Below are positions 51,814-64,000 of a stretch of 64,000 nt of DNA, piece by piece. The position numbers were made by a program, and so were the translations under genes. Within the stretch, counting starts at the first letter, position 1. Each line of letters opens with the position of its first letter. Origin of the DNA: Strongylocentrotus droebachiensis (Eukaryota > Echinodermata > Echinoidea > Camarodonta > Strongylocentrotidae); contig JAVYIG010000089.1 of NCBI GenBank assembly GCA_035222895.1, positions 1-64,000 of the forward strand, given 5' to 3'. The notes beneath the pieces were generated by a model. It was not told where the DNA came from, searched no databases, and saw only the letters and a list, made by a program, of their open reading frames with translations.

Positions 51814-53620
51814 TAGGCCTGAGTCATCACGGGTTTTGCCGAACCCGGGTTTGACTTGAAAATTTCGGGCGGGGACCGGGTACCCGAAATTTTCACCACT
51901 GCACTGACACTAAAAATTGTGTGCATGCAGCGGCGGGAGTTAGACTCAGTTGCTGTTCTAATAATGCGACGGAAAGGACAGTTACTGCTTTCAAAACAAT
52001 AAAATAATCAATTGAATTAAATTAAGATGCTTTAAAAAATAAATGCATATCGTTTCAGTTGACGGTAGGTGTTTTTATCGCTCTAAAATTGAGGCTGCAA
52101 GAAAGGAATCACCCTTCGTGGTACCGATCGAGTGCGTTCAGAAACGGAAGTGGAAATAGATCGATGACCCACTGACAGAGCAAGAAAGTGCCACACAGAA
52201 GACTAAAATGTTGATCAGACTATTGCAATTAAATCGTAATACTAAAGGCATTAATTTAATTGTCAAAATATATCCACAATATAATGGTTTACCCTTGATA
52301 GTTTGATGAAGGAAAATAAATTAAAACTCTTGAAATAACATCGAAGTGCCTTTCGTCCGTTCTTAAAATGCGTGTATAACGGCAAGCAGAAGTTACGAGT
52401 CAAGCTTGATATGCATGTTTACATCCCTGCACCGTCATCCGACCTGATCGGAACAATAAGCATGGAACCAATTAAAAAAACATCACGTAAGACTTTGAGG
52501 GACTCCAATTCAACAAAATTACCGTAAAATAGTTATTTGCTTTGACAAATAATACTATAGATATTCATAATATCTTACAGAAATAATGATATTTCATGAG
52601 CTACGTACTCGATATCGAGTTCAGCTAGCCATCATTTTGAAATGAGACGTAGTTGTCATGCAGTAGACTGTAGAGGGCAGTATGCAGCAGAGAGAGGAAA
52701 AAAGCGCGGGCCTGAGATCATGTGATCTTCACGTGCCTATTACGTGATTTTTTTTTCCCTCTCTGCGATGCGAGCTGCCGTATTCTGTCTGTAGCTAGCC
52801 TACTGCGCTGCATGCATGACAACTACGTCTCATTTCAAAATGATGGCTAGCTGAACTCGATATCGAGTACGTAGCTCATGAAATATCATTATTTCTGTAA
52901 GATATTATGAATATCTATAGTATTATTTGTCAAAGCAAATAACTATTTTACGGTAATTTTGTTGAATTGGAGTCCCTCAAAGTCTTACGTGATGTTTTTT
53001 AATTGGTTCAATGCTTATTGTTCCGATCAGGTCGAATGACGGTGCAGGGATGTAAACATGCATATCAAGCTTGACTCGTAACTTCTGATTGCCGTTATAC
53101 ACGTATTTTTAGAACGAACGAAAGGCACTTCGATGTTATTTCAAGAGCTTTAATTTATTTTCCTTCATCAAACTATCAAGGGTAAACCATTATATTGTGG
53201 ATATATTTTGACAATTAAATTAATGCCTTTAGTATTACGATTTAATTGCAATAGTCTGATCAACATTTTAGTCTTCTGTGTGGCACTTTCTTGCTCTGTC
53301 TTCAGTGGGTCATCGATCTATTTCCACTTCCGTTTCTGAACGCACTCGATCGGTACCACGAAGCGTGATTCCTTTCTTGCAGCCTCAATTTTAGAGCGAT
53401 AAAAACACCTACCGTCAACAGAAACAATATCCATTTATTTCTAAAGCATATTTATTTGATTATATTGAAATATAAGTTTGTGAATTGCATATTTTTAGTT
53501 CTATATTTCAAAATATCAGTGTGAAATTTAATTTTGAAAAACCCGAAACCCGAAAACCAAAAACCGGGTTTCAGCTCGACGGTCGGGGCCCGGGCGGGGA
53601 CCCGTTTCGACTCAGGCCTA
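51814..53620. mobile_element. hAT-like fold-back element, 1.8 kb
   Basis: Ends TAGGCCTGAGTC and GACTCAGGCCTA (12-bp perfect), flanked by an exact 8-bp duplication GTAATCTC (51806-51813 and 53621-53628), the size made by hAT transposases. Most of the interior is one huge palindrome: 52058-52661 pairs with 52815-53419 at very high identity, with weaker pairing reaching outward to about 52000 and 53470. The 150-bp centre (52662-52814) is poorly paired. No transposase frame is present. Confidence 0.92.
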
Positions 53621-53944
53621 GTAATCTCTATCCAGTAAACATAAAGATTTCATTTTGTTTGCTGAGAAACCATGTTGACATAATTTTAAGCTTATATTTC
53701 CAATTAATCCATACTCATTCTCGCTTTACACTTTGCGCATGCCAAAAAAAGACAGATTTCAGAATACAGGGAAATATGAGTACTTATCTTTGGGGCTATA
53801 AATAGTAGGTACTAAGAATATGATTTTATGAGTTTATTACAAATTAGCATAAAAGTACAATGCAGAAAAGAGTACAAAGTTCATATATGTTGTAGGCATA
53901 TATAGTCGGGTCTATTTATGGACAAAACACCCCAACCCCAACGC

Positions 53945-54240
53945 CCCTTCAAAATTGCAACAAAAGGTTTTTCAACTGTTTCCAATAGTGTTTGACATCA
54001 GTAAAAACATACTAAAAATCTAAGAAAATCTAACCCCTGGAAAGTGGTTATTTTCAAAATAGCATCCAAGATGGCCACCGATACCTCAACATAGTCATAA
54101 AACATGATATATCCATATTAGAAATGTGATTTTGATGTCTATATCACTTTTGGTTGTCGGATTTTCTTACATTTTAAGTATGTTGTTCCTGATGTTGAAC
54201 ACTACAAGAAACCGTTGAAAAACCTTTTGAGGCATTTTTT
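53945..54240. mobile_element. Degenerate palindromic element
   Basis: AAAAGGTTTTTCAAC, TAGTGTT, ACATCAG, ACATACT and TAAGAAAATC on the left recur in mirrored order and complement on the right, e.g. GTTGAAAAACCTTTT at about 54212. Followed by a G-run at 54260-54272. Confidence 0.8.
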
Positions 54241-54272
54241 TTAAAATAATAATTTTTTTAGGGGGGGGGGGG

Positions 54273-56569
54273 GTCTACCCCTCTACTGACGCACTATTAG
54301 TGTGAATTTTGTGGTTTTGGAACCATAAAAGTTGAAATGATAAATCTCAGAAAATTCACTTTACATTGAACACTTGCTATATCTACACACATACTCCAGT
54401 AACATGCACTTTAAATGCTCTTCAGTTTTAAAATATTAAAATATGAACACAAAGTGAGTGATATATTTGCAGTATGACACGTGCATATCTTCCCAACAAT
54501 GCACACCAAAACACTCCAAGCGTAATTAATGCTGCAGATATAATATCCCCTCGCTAATATTAGTAGCAGAATTAGTGCATGCACCGTACAAATTGGGGGA
54601 TATTCTGGCAGCCATCACACGGATGATACGGCGCAGAGGAAATCCGCAATAAGAGCCGTCGCCTTACTCATGAATCGAGCCTGTCGTATTGCCTTCACCC
54701 ATACATGTACTCTATCCATGGACTTGAACTAATAGACAGGGATTTCCTTATCGACATCCAAAATTGGTCAGTTTAAAATGGAAAGGGGGCTGGGGGATTT
54801 AGCCTATGTATACACATGATGGAGTTACTTTGTTTTCCCTTTTGTGAGATTACACCACTTACTGTAAGTCTATCTGTACATTTTCCTTTTTTATATTCTA
54901 GAGGTGGTGTTGTGAAAATTAATCTTACATCCTGATTCAGCTATTATTCGAATCACAAAAAGATAAACACAGACTCAAAATGGGGGATGCCTGAGACAAA
55001 TTGAAAACTTTGTTTTCTTTTCAATTTGATTGGGGTTTTACCACTGATTACTAGTGTAGCAATATCACTAAAATTCTACTGGTGGTGTTTTGCAAATTTC
55101 CTAATCATTCAGTATTAAAATCACAATGAAAAATAGTTTAAAATCATTCTTTTAATTTTCATCAGGTTTTTACCCCTGATTACCAGTGTTTCATTATCAT
55201 TGAAATTCTAGGGGTTGAATTTTAAACATTGTTTCTTTTTCTGGATCAATAGAAATTCAAAGGATAAGGAATAAATACTACTGATTACTGAACATTTACC
55301 GCACAGACGACTACATTAGTGCTCATACAGCCAGCTACATGTATGCATAGATATTGCCCAGTGACTCATTGTAATTGAGATATGTCAGGACAGTTAAAAT
55401 ATCTCAATGAAAGACAAAAATAATTTCAGAACATGAGCCATGGCTTCTAAAGCTAATCAATTGCTCCTTTTCTCTTTGAAAATTTCATTTTGTCGTGATA
55501 ATCATTGAATGATTGACTGGCTTCATATAGACTTCATTTTGTAGGATTATATTGAAGAAACGTTTTTTGTTTTAAATAAAAACATGCAAACAAGGACATG
55601 ATGCACAAACAGGATACCAGACAAACAGAAGGAAAAGGACAAAAATAACTTAATCTTTGAGCAGCCTTAAGATACCACCACCCATTTTTGCAGTGTTACA
55701 AACATGATATTGATTGTCAGATCTAAGTCTCTAGCCCCCCCCCCCCCCCCCCACATAAATGCTTCCTTACAATGAAATTGAAACAAGGAAGTTCTGCTGA
55801 ACACCGCCCATGTTTACATCATGGCTGACATCGGTATCAAACTATTAACCGACTAAACTATCCCACAATAAACGGTGAAGTTAATCATGAACTGGAGCAC
55901 TTCAGAAATACTAATATTGTGACATTTTGCCTGCATTGTACTTTGCAGAATGAAAACAGGTACCTCATTACTTCAGCACCTGTCAAAATGGTAGCCTTTG
56001 AAAAGTACAATCATGGAAGTAAAGCAGCGTCCCCAATAAAGGGTCAATGAACTTTTACAAATTCAGGCCGAGAAAGTGATCTCCAAGACCTACATACATG
56101 TAAGAACAAGGTTACTGGCAAAAATCCTTTGCAGTTTTGTAAGTAGTTCTTTAAAATGTAAAATATGAATATATTTATTTGATTTTTTTTTTTTTAATAC
56201 AGAAAAAATCAATCAACCAAGGGATGTGTGCGCAATATAGATTTTAATAATTATTTTGCAAATGAAGAATCAGCTAAATGTAGAATCCATGCAGGATTCA
56301 CTGATCTGTTTCTCCCACACCAGTCTTCCCATCCCATCCCATAGTCTCTTGAGTACAGTTTGTCTCAAGGTGATTCCCCATTACCCCGAAAACGGAAAGT
56401 GCATCACCGCAGCAGGAAAGGTCAATTTTTCCAAAGTAGTCTCAATGAAACAAACCCACAAATCCCATATCATTGCTATTTTAGAGGGGGCCTCTCAATC
56501 TCAGAAGTACAAGGTCAGTTATTGAATCTCAGTATAAAGGCCTCGCCTTTTGCCTTATTTTGTATTATA

Positions 56570-56608
<39 letters not shown>

Positions 56609-57188
56609 CCTCTCCCTCTCCCTCTCTCTCTCTTTCTCTCTCTCACTGAAGATGAATGAAATATGTATAGTTTCTTTTTCTTGCTTCTCTATCAAAGAAG
56701 AGCAAATTCAATCTCATTTGTTCTTCCTCGCCCCCTCCACCCACTCTGTCTCTTTCTCATGATTAAGGATTTAAACTGCTCTTATTTGGCTTCTCAATAT
56801 TGGAACATTCTGCAAATTCATTCGTCTCATTTATTCATCCACTCTCTAACCCGGCGTGTAAGGGTACCCGATATGCCAGAGCGCCACATATTTGGCCACC
56901 AGCTACGACCAGGGTAATAATGTGAGAATCAGGAGAGTCATGATGTGATGGCTATATAAGAAGCCACCATTATGATCATAATCATTATTATTATTAAGCA
57001 ACTATTATTGTTATCTGAGAGCCTTGTTCTTGACCATCATTGTCACTGAATTTCAGCAGATAGGCCTATATTTAATCATGAGTAAACGCTACGCCAGGCA
57101 AGCTTTTCAGGGTGACAAATTAAGAATAAAAATTATCATTGGCAAATACTTAAAAGTTTACACAGTAAAGAGGTTGTACGCATTAAAG
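54273..57188. other. Noncoding region with degenerate tandem phrases
   Basis: No gene. At 54838-55235 a phrase like TTTTACCACTGATTACTAGTG ... AAATTCTA-GGGGTTG appears about three times, strongly diverged (shown here joined only as a pattern). C-run at 55735-55752; (CT)n at 56571-56645. Confidence 0.5.
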
Positions 57189-57295
57189 CATATCGTCCTT
57201 GTTTTCACGAAGTGACGGTAGCGAGGAAAATCGTAACGCAAAGTGAATGCAATTTTTTTTCACTACCGTCACTTCGTGAAAACAGCAACGATATG
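57189..57295. mobile_element. Small palindromic element (copy 2 of a two-copy family)
   Basis: CATATCG...GTTTTCACGAAGTGACGGTA faces TACCGTCACTTCGTGAAAAC...CGATATG; same core as 7761-7849 (GTGACGG, GAGGAAAATC). Confidence 0.9.
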
Positions 57296-60200
57296 TACAA
57301 AATGAAGTCCAGGGTCTGGCAGTCAAGACTAATCACATCCTGGCTTTGAGGTTTACCGGTACTAATGAACTGAATAAATGCCAGTATATTCTGAAGTTGT
57401 ATTACGCAATCCTGTAAAGGGCTTAATTCACCCTTCACCCATAACTGCCTTTCTAATTGATCAATTACAGTAAAATTGTGCAATCAAATCACAAATGACC
57501 TGGCCCAGTGTCAAAAATCACCTCAGAATAAATTACCCCCCTCCCCCCCCCCCCTCCTATCACCACTTTCATAAAATTTGGATTAACTACTACCCCATAC
57601 GGTACATGCAGGCCTGCACACTTGACTAAAATATTAAAAATGAAGTCTTCGCGTGTACGTAGGCCTAAATCAATGAAAAAACTATTGTATAATAATAATA
57701 TTGAGAGATGTATTTAGTATGAAGACCTACCTGTAATGACGGCAGACGTTTAGTCAACATGATCATACAGGATGCTAATAAATCCTTAAGAACCTCCTTT
57801 AGGTACCACGTCGAATAATAGAATCAGAAAATCCTCATGATTTCCGCTCTTCTGGTACACCAGTAATGCAACTATCATTTCATACATACGCCTACATGAC
57901 AAGCTCCATCCCTGGGCCGAAAGAATCAATACATTCCTATAAAAACAGGTGGTCTGAACAGACAGGAAAACAAGCATGGTAAAGGTCACGGACGAATCAA
58001 TGGCGGAGGCTTGATCAAGACTAAATCTAGAAGATTTAATTTGCCATTTTTTCTATGTTTCTAAGCCAGGGAGAACGCAGGGGATGGGTTTCTGTCTCAC
58101 CGTTAAGCGCAGCGGGTGATTGTCTGATTGCTCCAGTTCTATGATCATCCAGGAGACAGATGGTGGACCTTAAGGATGCTTTGGGATACGCCTACCCTCC
58201 ACCTCCTCCTTGGACTGAAGGCTGGCGATTCAACACATGATCCAGCGGATATTGCAGACTGGCTTGGCTTCCTCAAAGATGTAGGTTTAGGGTTAGGGTT
58301 ATACAGGTCAAACCTGTCTATAGCGACCGCCGAAGGGAAACACAAAACATGGTCTTTGTAGACAGGTGGTCACTAAAGCAGGTTTGACTGTTTATGCCAT
58401 TTCGGTTTTACAATTGCTACTGGAAGATATCAGTCCAGACCTCCAATGAGCCTTTAGAAACTATTACTCCTGTTTTAGCTACAGGAACCATTGCCAGCAC
58501 AAACGTGTAGTATAGTGCATTTCAAGAAATACTCCTACCAGCTCACGACATCAGGTTCCAGAGGGGATAATGTGTAGATTGAATTCTTGCTAAAGGGAGT
58601 CTGTGAAATAAAATGCTTGAAATCAAATCCGTCCACACATTGATATCTTGCATGACTGGGATCTCCATGAAATTCATCAAAGCTCATCAGAATTCAGTCT
58701 TCATGAGCCATGCATTCCACACATTTATCATTGTACAGGTAGTAGTTTGAAGACATCACCTTGACTATAAAACAAAAAGGAAATACAGTATACTCACTTC
58801 TAAAAAAAACATTGCACAAAGTTCCAAATATTGCTTCCATATGTTGCTGCCTACAGATGAGGGGAGTTGGGGGGGGGGGGGGTGACCAGAAACAAGACAA
58901 AATCTACAGCTGATTATTTATAGCTGAGTCTGGTTGTGCAAAAGGAAAGATGAAGCAAAAAATGAAAATAAGAGGACTGGTCTTGAAACATCCAGGGGGA
59001 GAACATTTGGCAGACAAACTCATGGGAGAAAATAATTTCATGTGCCTCATGAGAAAACATTGGTTAAAGATGTCACAGGAAAGACGGGGTCAAGGGTCAT
59101 AGGGTCGGGTCACCTCCACAGGTGAGAAGAATGCCTGTTGACCCCTTGTGCTCCTTTCAAGTTGAGTGTGGGAATCTTGGGGATATAAAATCTATCCAAA
59201 AGCAGCATTTTGATCTCCACTAGCTTGCTAGATAGCTGGCATATGTTTCGTTTCGGGGGACGAGTTCCAAAAATATGGAACTAAAAGTCTTGTTTATTCC
59301 AGAGTAGAAACCAAAGATGTACGTTGTGATTTGGCAATGCTGACAAATTGATGAGGATACACAAGGATTGTTTGGTATTTTGTAATTCTTTCATTTGTTG
59401 TCACTACCATCTCACATACCAACATTGTCCACAACTACATATATTGCTGATTGTATTTTTATATATTTGTAATTGGGACTGTCATAACAGAATTCTATTT
59501 TGATAAAGAAAAATGAATGTGTATCAACATCTTTCTATATTTAATGAAATTGAAATAACCATGTCAGTGCAGGAGCATGGGACATATAAGATCTAATGAC
59601 TAAAACTGCCACTGTTATTTTCAATTTGTTAAATATATGGAAATATTGTCATTATCGTTGAAATTGCACATCGTGTATTATTAGATTCTCCCCAAATCAA
59701 TAAACCTCGCCAAACGTTCTTCACAATTTAATTCCCAGCATATAATAGGAAAGGCATCACAAGGCCATTCCTGATATATGCTGCGTATGGAGAACGGATC
59801 TGAAAATGCACCTCGACTTCAATCAGTGCCATTTTTAATTACTCGCTCACTCCATCTAAACTCTAAATGAACCCGACGGAGCCTCTTTTCTTCAGAAGAC
59901 CCAAGAAAATCTACGATGGCGCGATTCTCTACTTATGTCGCTGCATCAAGTCGAAAGCCATTATTTTTAGTGATTGAATTAGTGCAGGGAGATGCATGCT
60001 TTGCAAGCTTAATCACATGACCTGTCCTTAAACTCTACCCCATCAGCTCATTTTTTTTTCCACGCAGATTCGGTCAAACGCACGGATGCACGCCAACAGT
60101 GTAAGGCATGGATAATCGGTGATAAACGGAATATGGCATAATATTTTGGAGAGATCTTCTCTTAATTGCATTCACACCAGAAGCCCCATCATGTCCCGAG

Positions 60201-61408
60201 AGCCAGAAGGGTGTTACTGTTAGACTCTATGCAAAATGATAGCAGTTAAAGGGATTGGGTAACTTTGTCTCAGATTCTAAAACAAAATCCTGGATTTAGC
60301 TAATGCTGCAATGATAATTATAAACCTTAGGTCTGTCAGGAACCCCATGACTTTTAAAAGTCGGTCACCTAAATCAAGATATTTATGATTGGAAATAGAA
60401 ATTTCATTTTTCGTTTTCCTAACGGTTTTTATAACACTACAGTCTATTGGGGAAAATTAGTATGGTAAAACTGGTCACTCAAAGAGTTTTACTTTTTTGA
60501 GGCACTTCCTGTTCATTTTGAAGCGCAATTTTGTTAGGGCTTCAAAATTACACTATTGTCAGACACTGATAACACGTAGGACCATGCATCTCAGATTTAA
60601 CATTGTTAAACGATGCCTTTAATGCATTTCTATACGCAGCTCTTAGCAAACACCTACATGTAGAAGCAAGCACGTATACATTCATGCACGAACGATACAC
60701 CTCTCACTTCGATTACTTAAAAAAAGATCACACCATCTTTGGTGCAGCTGTGGGACACAATTCGGTAATGTAAACAAAGTTGGATGAGCAAGAAAAGGTG
60801 TAAAACAAATATTTCCCCCCTATCCATCAAATCTTGTCAACTGATTGTCAAGTTCAGGATCGTTGGTACAGCCATGTCAATCATTTTCAGGCAAATAAAA
60901 GGGTTGACTACAAAATTATCTCACTGCAAAATGGTTCAACAAGAAAGTTCCCATGATAAAAAATGGATAAAACAAGCCTGTAAATTCAAAACAAAAAAAA
61001 TTCACCCCATTTTCTATTCTTTGGAATGCGCTCAAAACTTCCAGTCCATTTTCACTCTGTTTTATCTGTACATTGAACATCTATCAGTCTCTCATGCTTT
61101 CTAACGTACTGTAGTGTCTGGAAAACACATCTAATTGCCAGCATTTCAATCATTTGTTATTGCATTATAATGCTCCACTGAGCTTTCTTTATATACATGT
61201 ACATGTATATATCTAAATTCCTGAATCATTCGGCACAACATTATGAAATACCTCTCAAGCCATGGTTACGTGTAACATGCTGCGTTTATGAAAAACAACC
61301 ACAAATATTATAAGCAGATTTGCACATGCATCTGCCGAGCATGACAGTCGTTTAATTCTCTCTCTCCTTGCATCTGCTGATCAAGTGAAGCAAACAACAT
61401 GGCAGTAG
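57296..61408. other. Noncoding region with small elements
   Basis: No convincing gene. Contains a CAGGTCAAACCTGTCTATAG element (58306-58390) and C/G-runs at 57540-57555 and 58868-58882. Confidence 0.5.
58306..58390. mobile_element. Short CAGTCAAACCTG-family element
   Basis: CAGGTCAAACCTGTCTATAG at the left and AAGCAGGTTTGACTG at the right; a shorter relative of 35720-35889. Left flank is TA, right flank is TT. GGTTTAGGGTTAGGGTT immediately precedes it. Confidence 0.75.
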
Positions 61409-61409
61409 G

Positions 61410-61767
61410 CCTGTCTTCATCAGCTCCAGATTGCAAAATAACCCCCTATTTTAACTATTCTGATCGCAAATTATCCAGCTAATTTGCGTCTTCATCAGCC
61501 TGCATTTGCAATTAGCGCGATATTTGGTTGAGATAATCATCCCAAGATATCTTCGGCTAGTTTGCAAAATATTCTGTTTTTTGTCCGGCGCCTTTTCACC
61601 AGCCGAAGACTCGCACTATGCGTGAACGCTAAGCAAAAAAATCTTGAGCTAATTTCTAGAGGTCGAGTCTCAGGCTTATGAAGACGCGATTTGTAACCTC
61701 GGGATCATTTCCCAAATCAGAAATAGCGGGCTATTTGGCAAGCTTGGGCTGATGAAAACATACCTAG
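61410..61767. mobile_element. Inverted-repeat element with CTTCATCAGC ends
   Basis: GGCCTGTCTTCATCAGCTCC at the left against GGGCTGATGAAAACATACC at the right, with inner TTGCAAAATAACCCCCTAT/ATAGCGGGCTATTTGGCAAG partly pairing. No coding. Confidence 0.78.
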
Positions 61768-64000
61768 CAATGGCAGCGATGCACAACAACTGAGCTCACA
61801 CTGGCGCTCAAGGTCTACGGTCTATCTTTAGATCATCCCAGAGAGTGGCATCATTCATGTTAACAAAGCACTAATGAAATGGAGTGTAAATTTGCTAATA
61901 TGTTGTGTCTCTGTCCATTCTTTCTCTCCCCTTGCAACCCTCTCTTTGTCTGTCTCTATCAGTCTGTTTGGTTCTCTCTCTCTGCTTCTGTATCTGTGTC
62001 TGTCTATCAATTCAAATCAATTCAATTCAATTCAATTCAATTCAATTCAATTCAATTCAATTCAATTTCAATTCATCCATGTTTCCAACAAAACATTACA
62101 AATTAATTATAAGCATTTAAAACAAATGTAAGAAATACATGTTGTATATCTGTATCGTCTGTCTGTTTTTCTCTCTTTATTTGTTTATTATCTGACTCTA
62201 ATACCTTACTCTTTCTTTTTCTTTTGCTTTTCTTTCCATCAGGAACATCACTAATACAGGTCAGGGAAATGAAATTCTCATGTACTACATGTGAGCTCAA
62301 ACTTTGCAATCTCAAAATTAGGGTCGGAATATGTGAAGAACGTACCAAAATCTGGCCTCAAGTGCAGGTGAATTAATATGGAGACAAGATAATCAGCTCT
62401 GGCGTTGCCGTTTTACCATCAAGCTCGATCAACATAATTAAACTGTGCTCGCAGCACGATTACAAATGAACATATACACCTAGACAACCGTCCACTAAAC
62501 TTGACAGCTAAGCCCTCAACATTTATGATGGCAATTCTTCCACGTCCCCAATCACTCTACACACATTAGTAAACGTAGATCAGAAAGTAGGTCACCGTTC
62601 GCGACCATCCCTGGAGTTCGCGCTGAATGTCGGTTACATCTGAATTCATTTGTACATGCAGAAACCATCTGGCTGTTCCCTTCCATAGAATAAGGCATCC
62701 TTCTTTCCCAGGACCATTGAAAAAATTAGAATCCAGAGGAGCCTGTAAATCAGGATCTATTATTTCTCCCCTCTCATTTGATTTAGTGTGAATGTTGACT
62801 ACTTTGGTAAAGGTGAACATTTCTTGTGCTTTACCTTATATTTTACTCCTATGTTGGAGTATACCTACTCCAGATATCTCATTATATATGTTTCTATAGA
62901 AGATTGTATAATTTTGTTTTTATCTTGATGTAAAGTTAATAAATAGAATAAAAATGAAATACATTAAAATGAGTGCTTTCAAGATGCTCTCATATTAATT
63001 ATGTGACTGAAAATATATTTGACTGAACTGCTGATGCACCATGGTGTGTGATCCCATTGTAAAAATATTATCTCTGTTCAGTTCTTGATTAATTATATCA
63101 AGCAAGATTTGGTAAGTTTGTTACATTTCTGATGGTAAAACATTTTTATTTTACAGAACTGCTTCTATAGTTTACTCCGTCATCGAGCATTCATAACGAC
63201 AGTTTATTTCACAATGAACTAGCATGATGAAGAGTGGAACAGTACTAAACTTAAGACAAGTCACTAATCACTTTTAAAACAAAATTTAAATGTAGCATCC
63301 CTTCTCAGCACCCCCGGCCCACCCCGTCTCTTGAGAAACGAGAAAAACCTCAAGAAACGAAAGACTATATTCTTGATCAAGAAAGGAAAGACTGTATTTT
63401 TTATACATGTTTCTGCCTAAACAACAGGCTAACTAACATCCAGGTACCAAATAGACATGTTTCTCTAGATTGAAAGTCACTTTCTATTGCAAGGACACGT
63501 TTCATTTTTGTTGTTTCTTTTGTCGTTGCATCTAATTTTGCTGTTCATAAATATTTCATATTCACCCATTTTTTGAAAAGGGGAACCGTTACGAAAGATA
63601 GAAAGCTTCAACTTGGTTATGCTATTCTGTTTATTCTTTTCACTTCTCCAAATAAGTATGATACAAGAAGTTTGTTCAAAAGCTTAAGAACTGTCTTTGA
63701 AAGGAGAACTGTTACGAAAGATAGAAAACTTAGTCATCTTACTCAACACGTTCTTTACATTTCTACAATCATATACATGGATAATGAGGGTTGCATAAAA
63801 CTGCGAACACTGACAAAAGAAAATGGAAAGGTAATTTATTCCAGAAGTATTACAGGTAGATCAAGGTGTAAGCTCATTTGAAATTCTAATGCGAAGAAAG
63901 GGACGGGCCCTAATTGAAGATGCACATATTGAATATGAATATTAATGCTTCACACAAGTGCATTGGTTATAAATACGCATTTGCACCTATAGTGAATAGT
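61768..64000. other. Noncoding end of window with AATTC microsatellite
   Basis: (AATTC)n at about 62009-62066. A direct repeat of ACGAAAGATAGAAA occurs at 63591 and 63714, about 123 bp apart. No gene recognised. Confidence 0.5.

Noticed and set aside
58286-58303. Telomere-like TTAGGG motif
   Set aside because: Only about two units; expected by chance or as part of the adjacent element, not a telomere.
58128-58361. 77-residue frame with DWLGFLKDVG
   Set aside because: Possible fragment of an old retroelement, but no recognisable motif and it runs into a MITE.
63573-63881. 102-residue frame with repeated TVTKDRKL
   Set aside because: The peptide repeat reflects a local direct DNA repeat; the ends are not gene-like and no family is recognised.

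Overview
The window is animal nuclear DNA, AT-rich (I estimate about 35% GC) and intron-rich, with a very high density of short palindromic DNA transposons, non-LTR retrotransposon tails, G/C homopolymer runs and CT/GA microsatellites. The repeat style (elements ending in GGGTGTTTCAC, CAGTCAAACCTG, or CAGAG-TGCCAACC) and the gene content fit an echinoderm, most likely a sea urchin. This assignment is an inference from repeat flavour and gene content, not proof.

Only two genes can be supported. At 2844-3296 (- strand) there is a short, intronless, intact Tctex-type dynein light-chain gene. From 36548 down to 12265 (- strand) there is one large gene whose 17 coding exons I assembled by hand. 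Every intron is GT-AG and every junction keeps frame, giving 4380 coding bases (1459 residues plus stop). Domain order is signal peptide, one Ig domain, a two-part cytokine-receptor homology domain (C-x9-C-x-W, a second cysteine pair, a degenerate WSXWS reading FGTWS), five more fibronectin III domains, one transmembrane helix, a Box1-like PAPDP motif, and a tyrosine-rich cytoplasmic tail of about 590 residues. This is a gp130/LIFR-like class I cytokine receptor, expected to signal through JAK and STAT. Its tail lacks any YxxQ motif but carries four ITIM-consensus tyrosines and a distal series of [G/P]Y[V/I] tyrosines. I consider this the most interesting object in the window.

Layout: 1-2600 noncoding; 2844-3296 the dynein light-chain gene, with a palindromic element starting 29 bp past its stop; 3300-12260 noncoding, with a 177-bp tandem pair (4441-4787) and a 157-bp satellite-like array (8437-9190), the upper part probably receptor 3' UTR; 12265-36548 the receptor, whose introns are packed with transposons, including three copies of one family with exact 6-bp target duplications, a TTAA-flanked element, a 69-70-bp tandem array, a LINE fragment and a large GAT-type repeat; 36550-64000 about 27 kb with no supportable coding exon, upstream of the receptor. 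That last region holds a 1.8-kb hAT-like fold-back element with a perfect 8-bp target duplication (51814-53620), several other inverted-repeat elements and microsatellites.

All gene calls rest on reading translations, motifs and splice signals. No database search or expression data was available, so exon boundaries and orthology are predictions.
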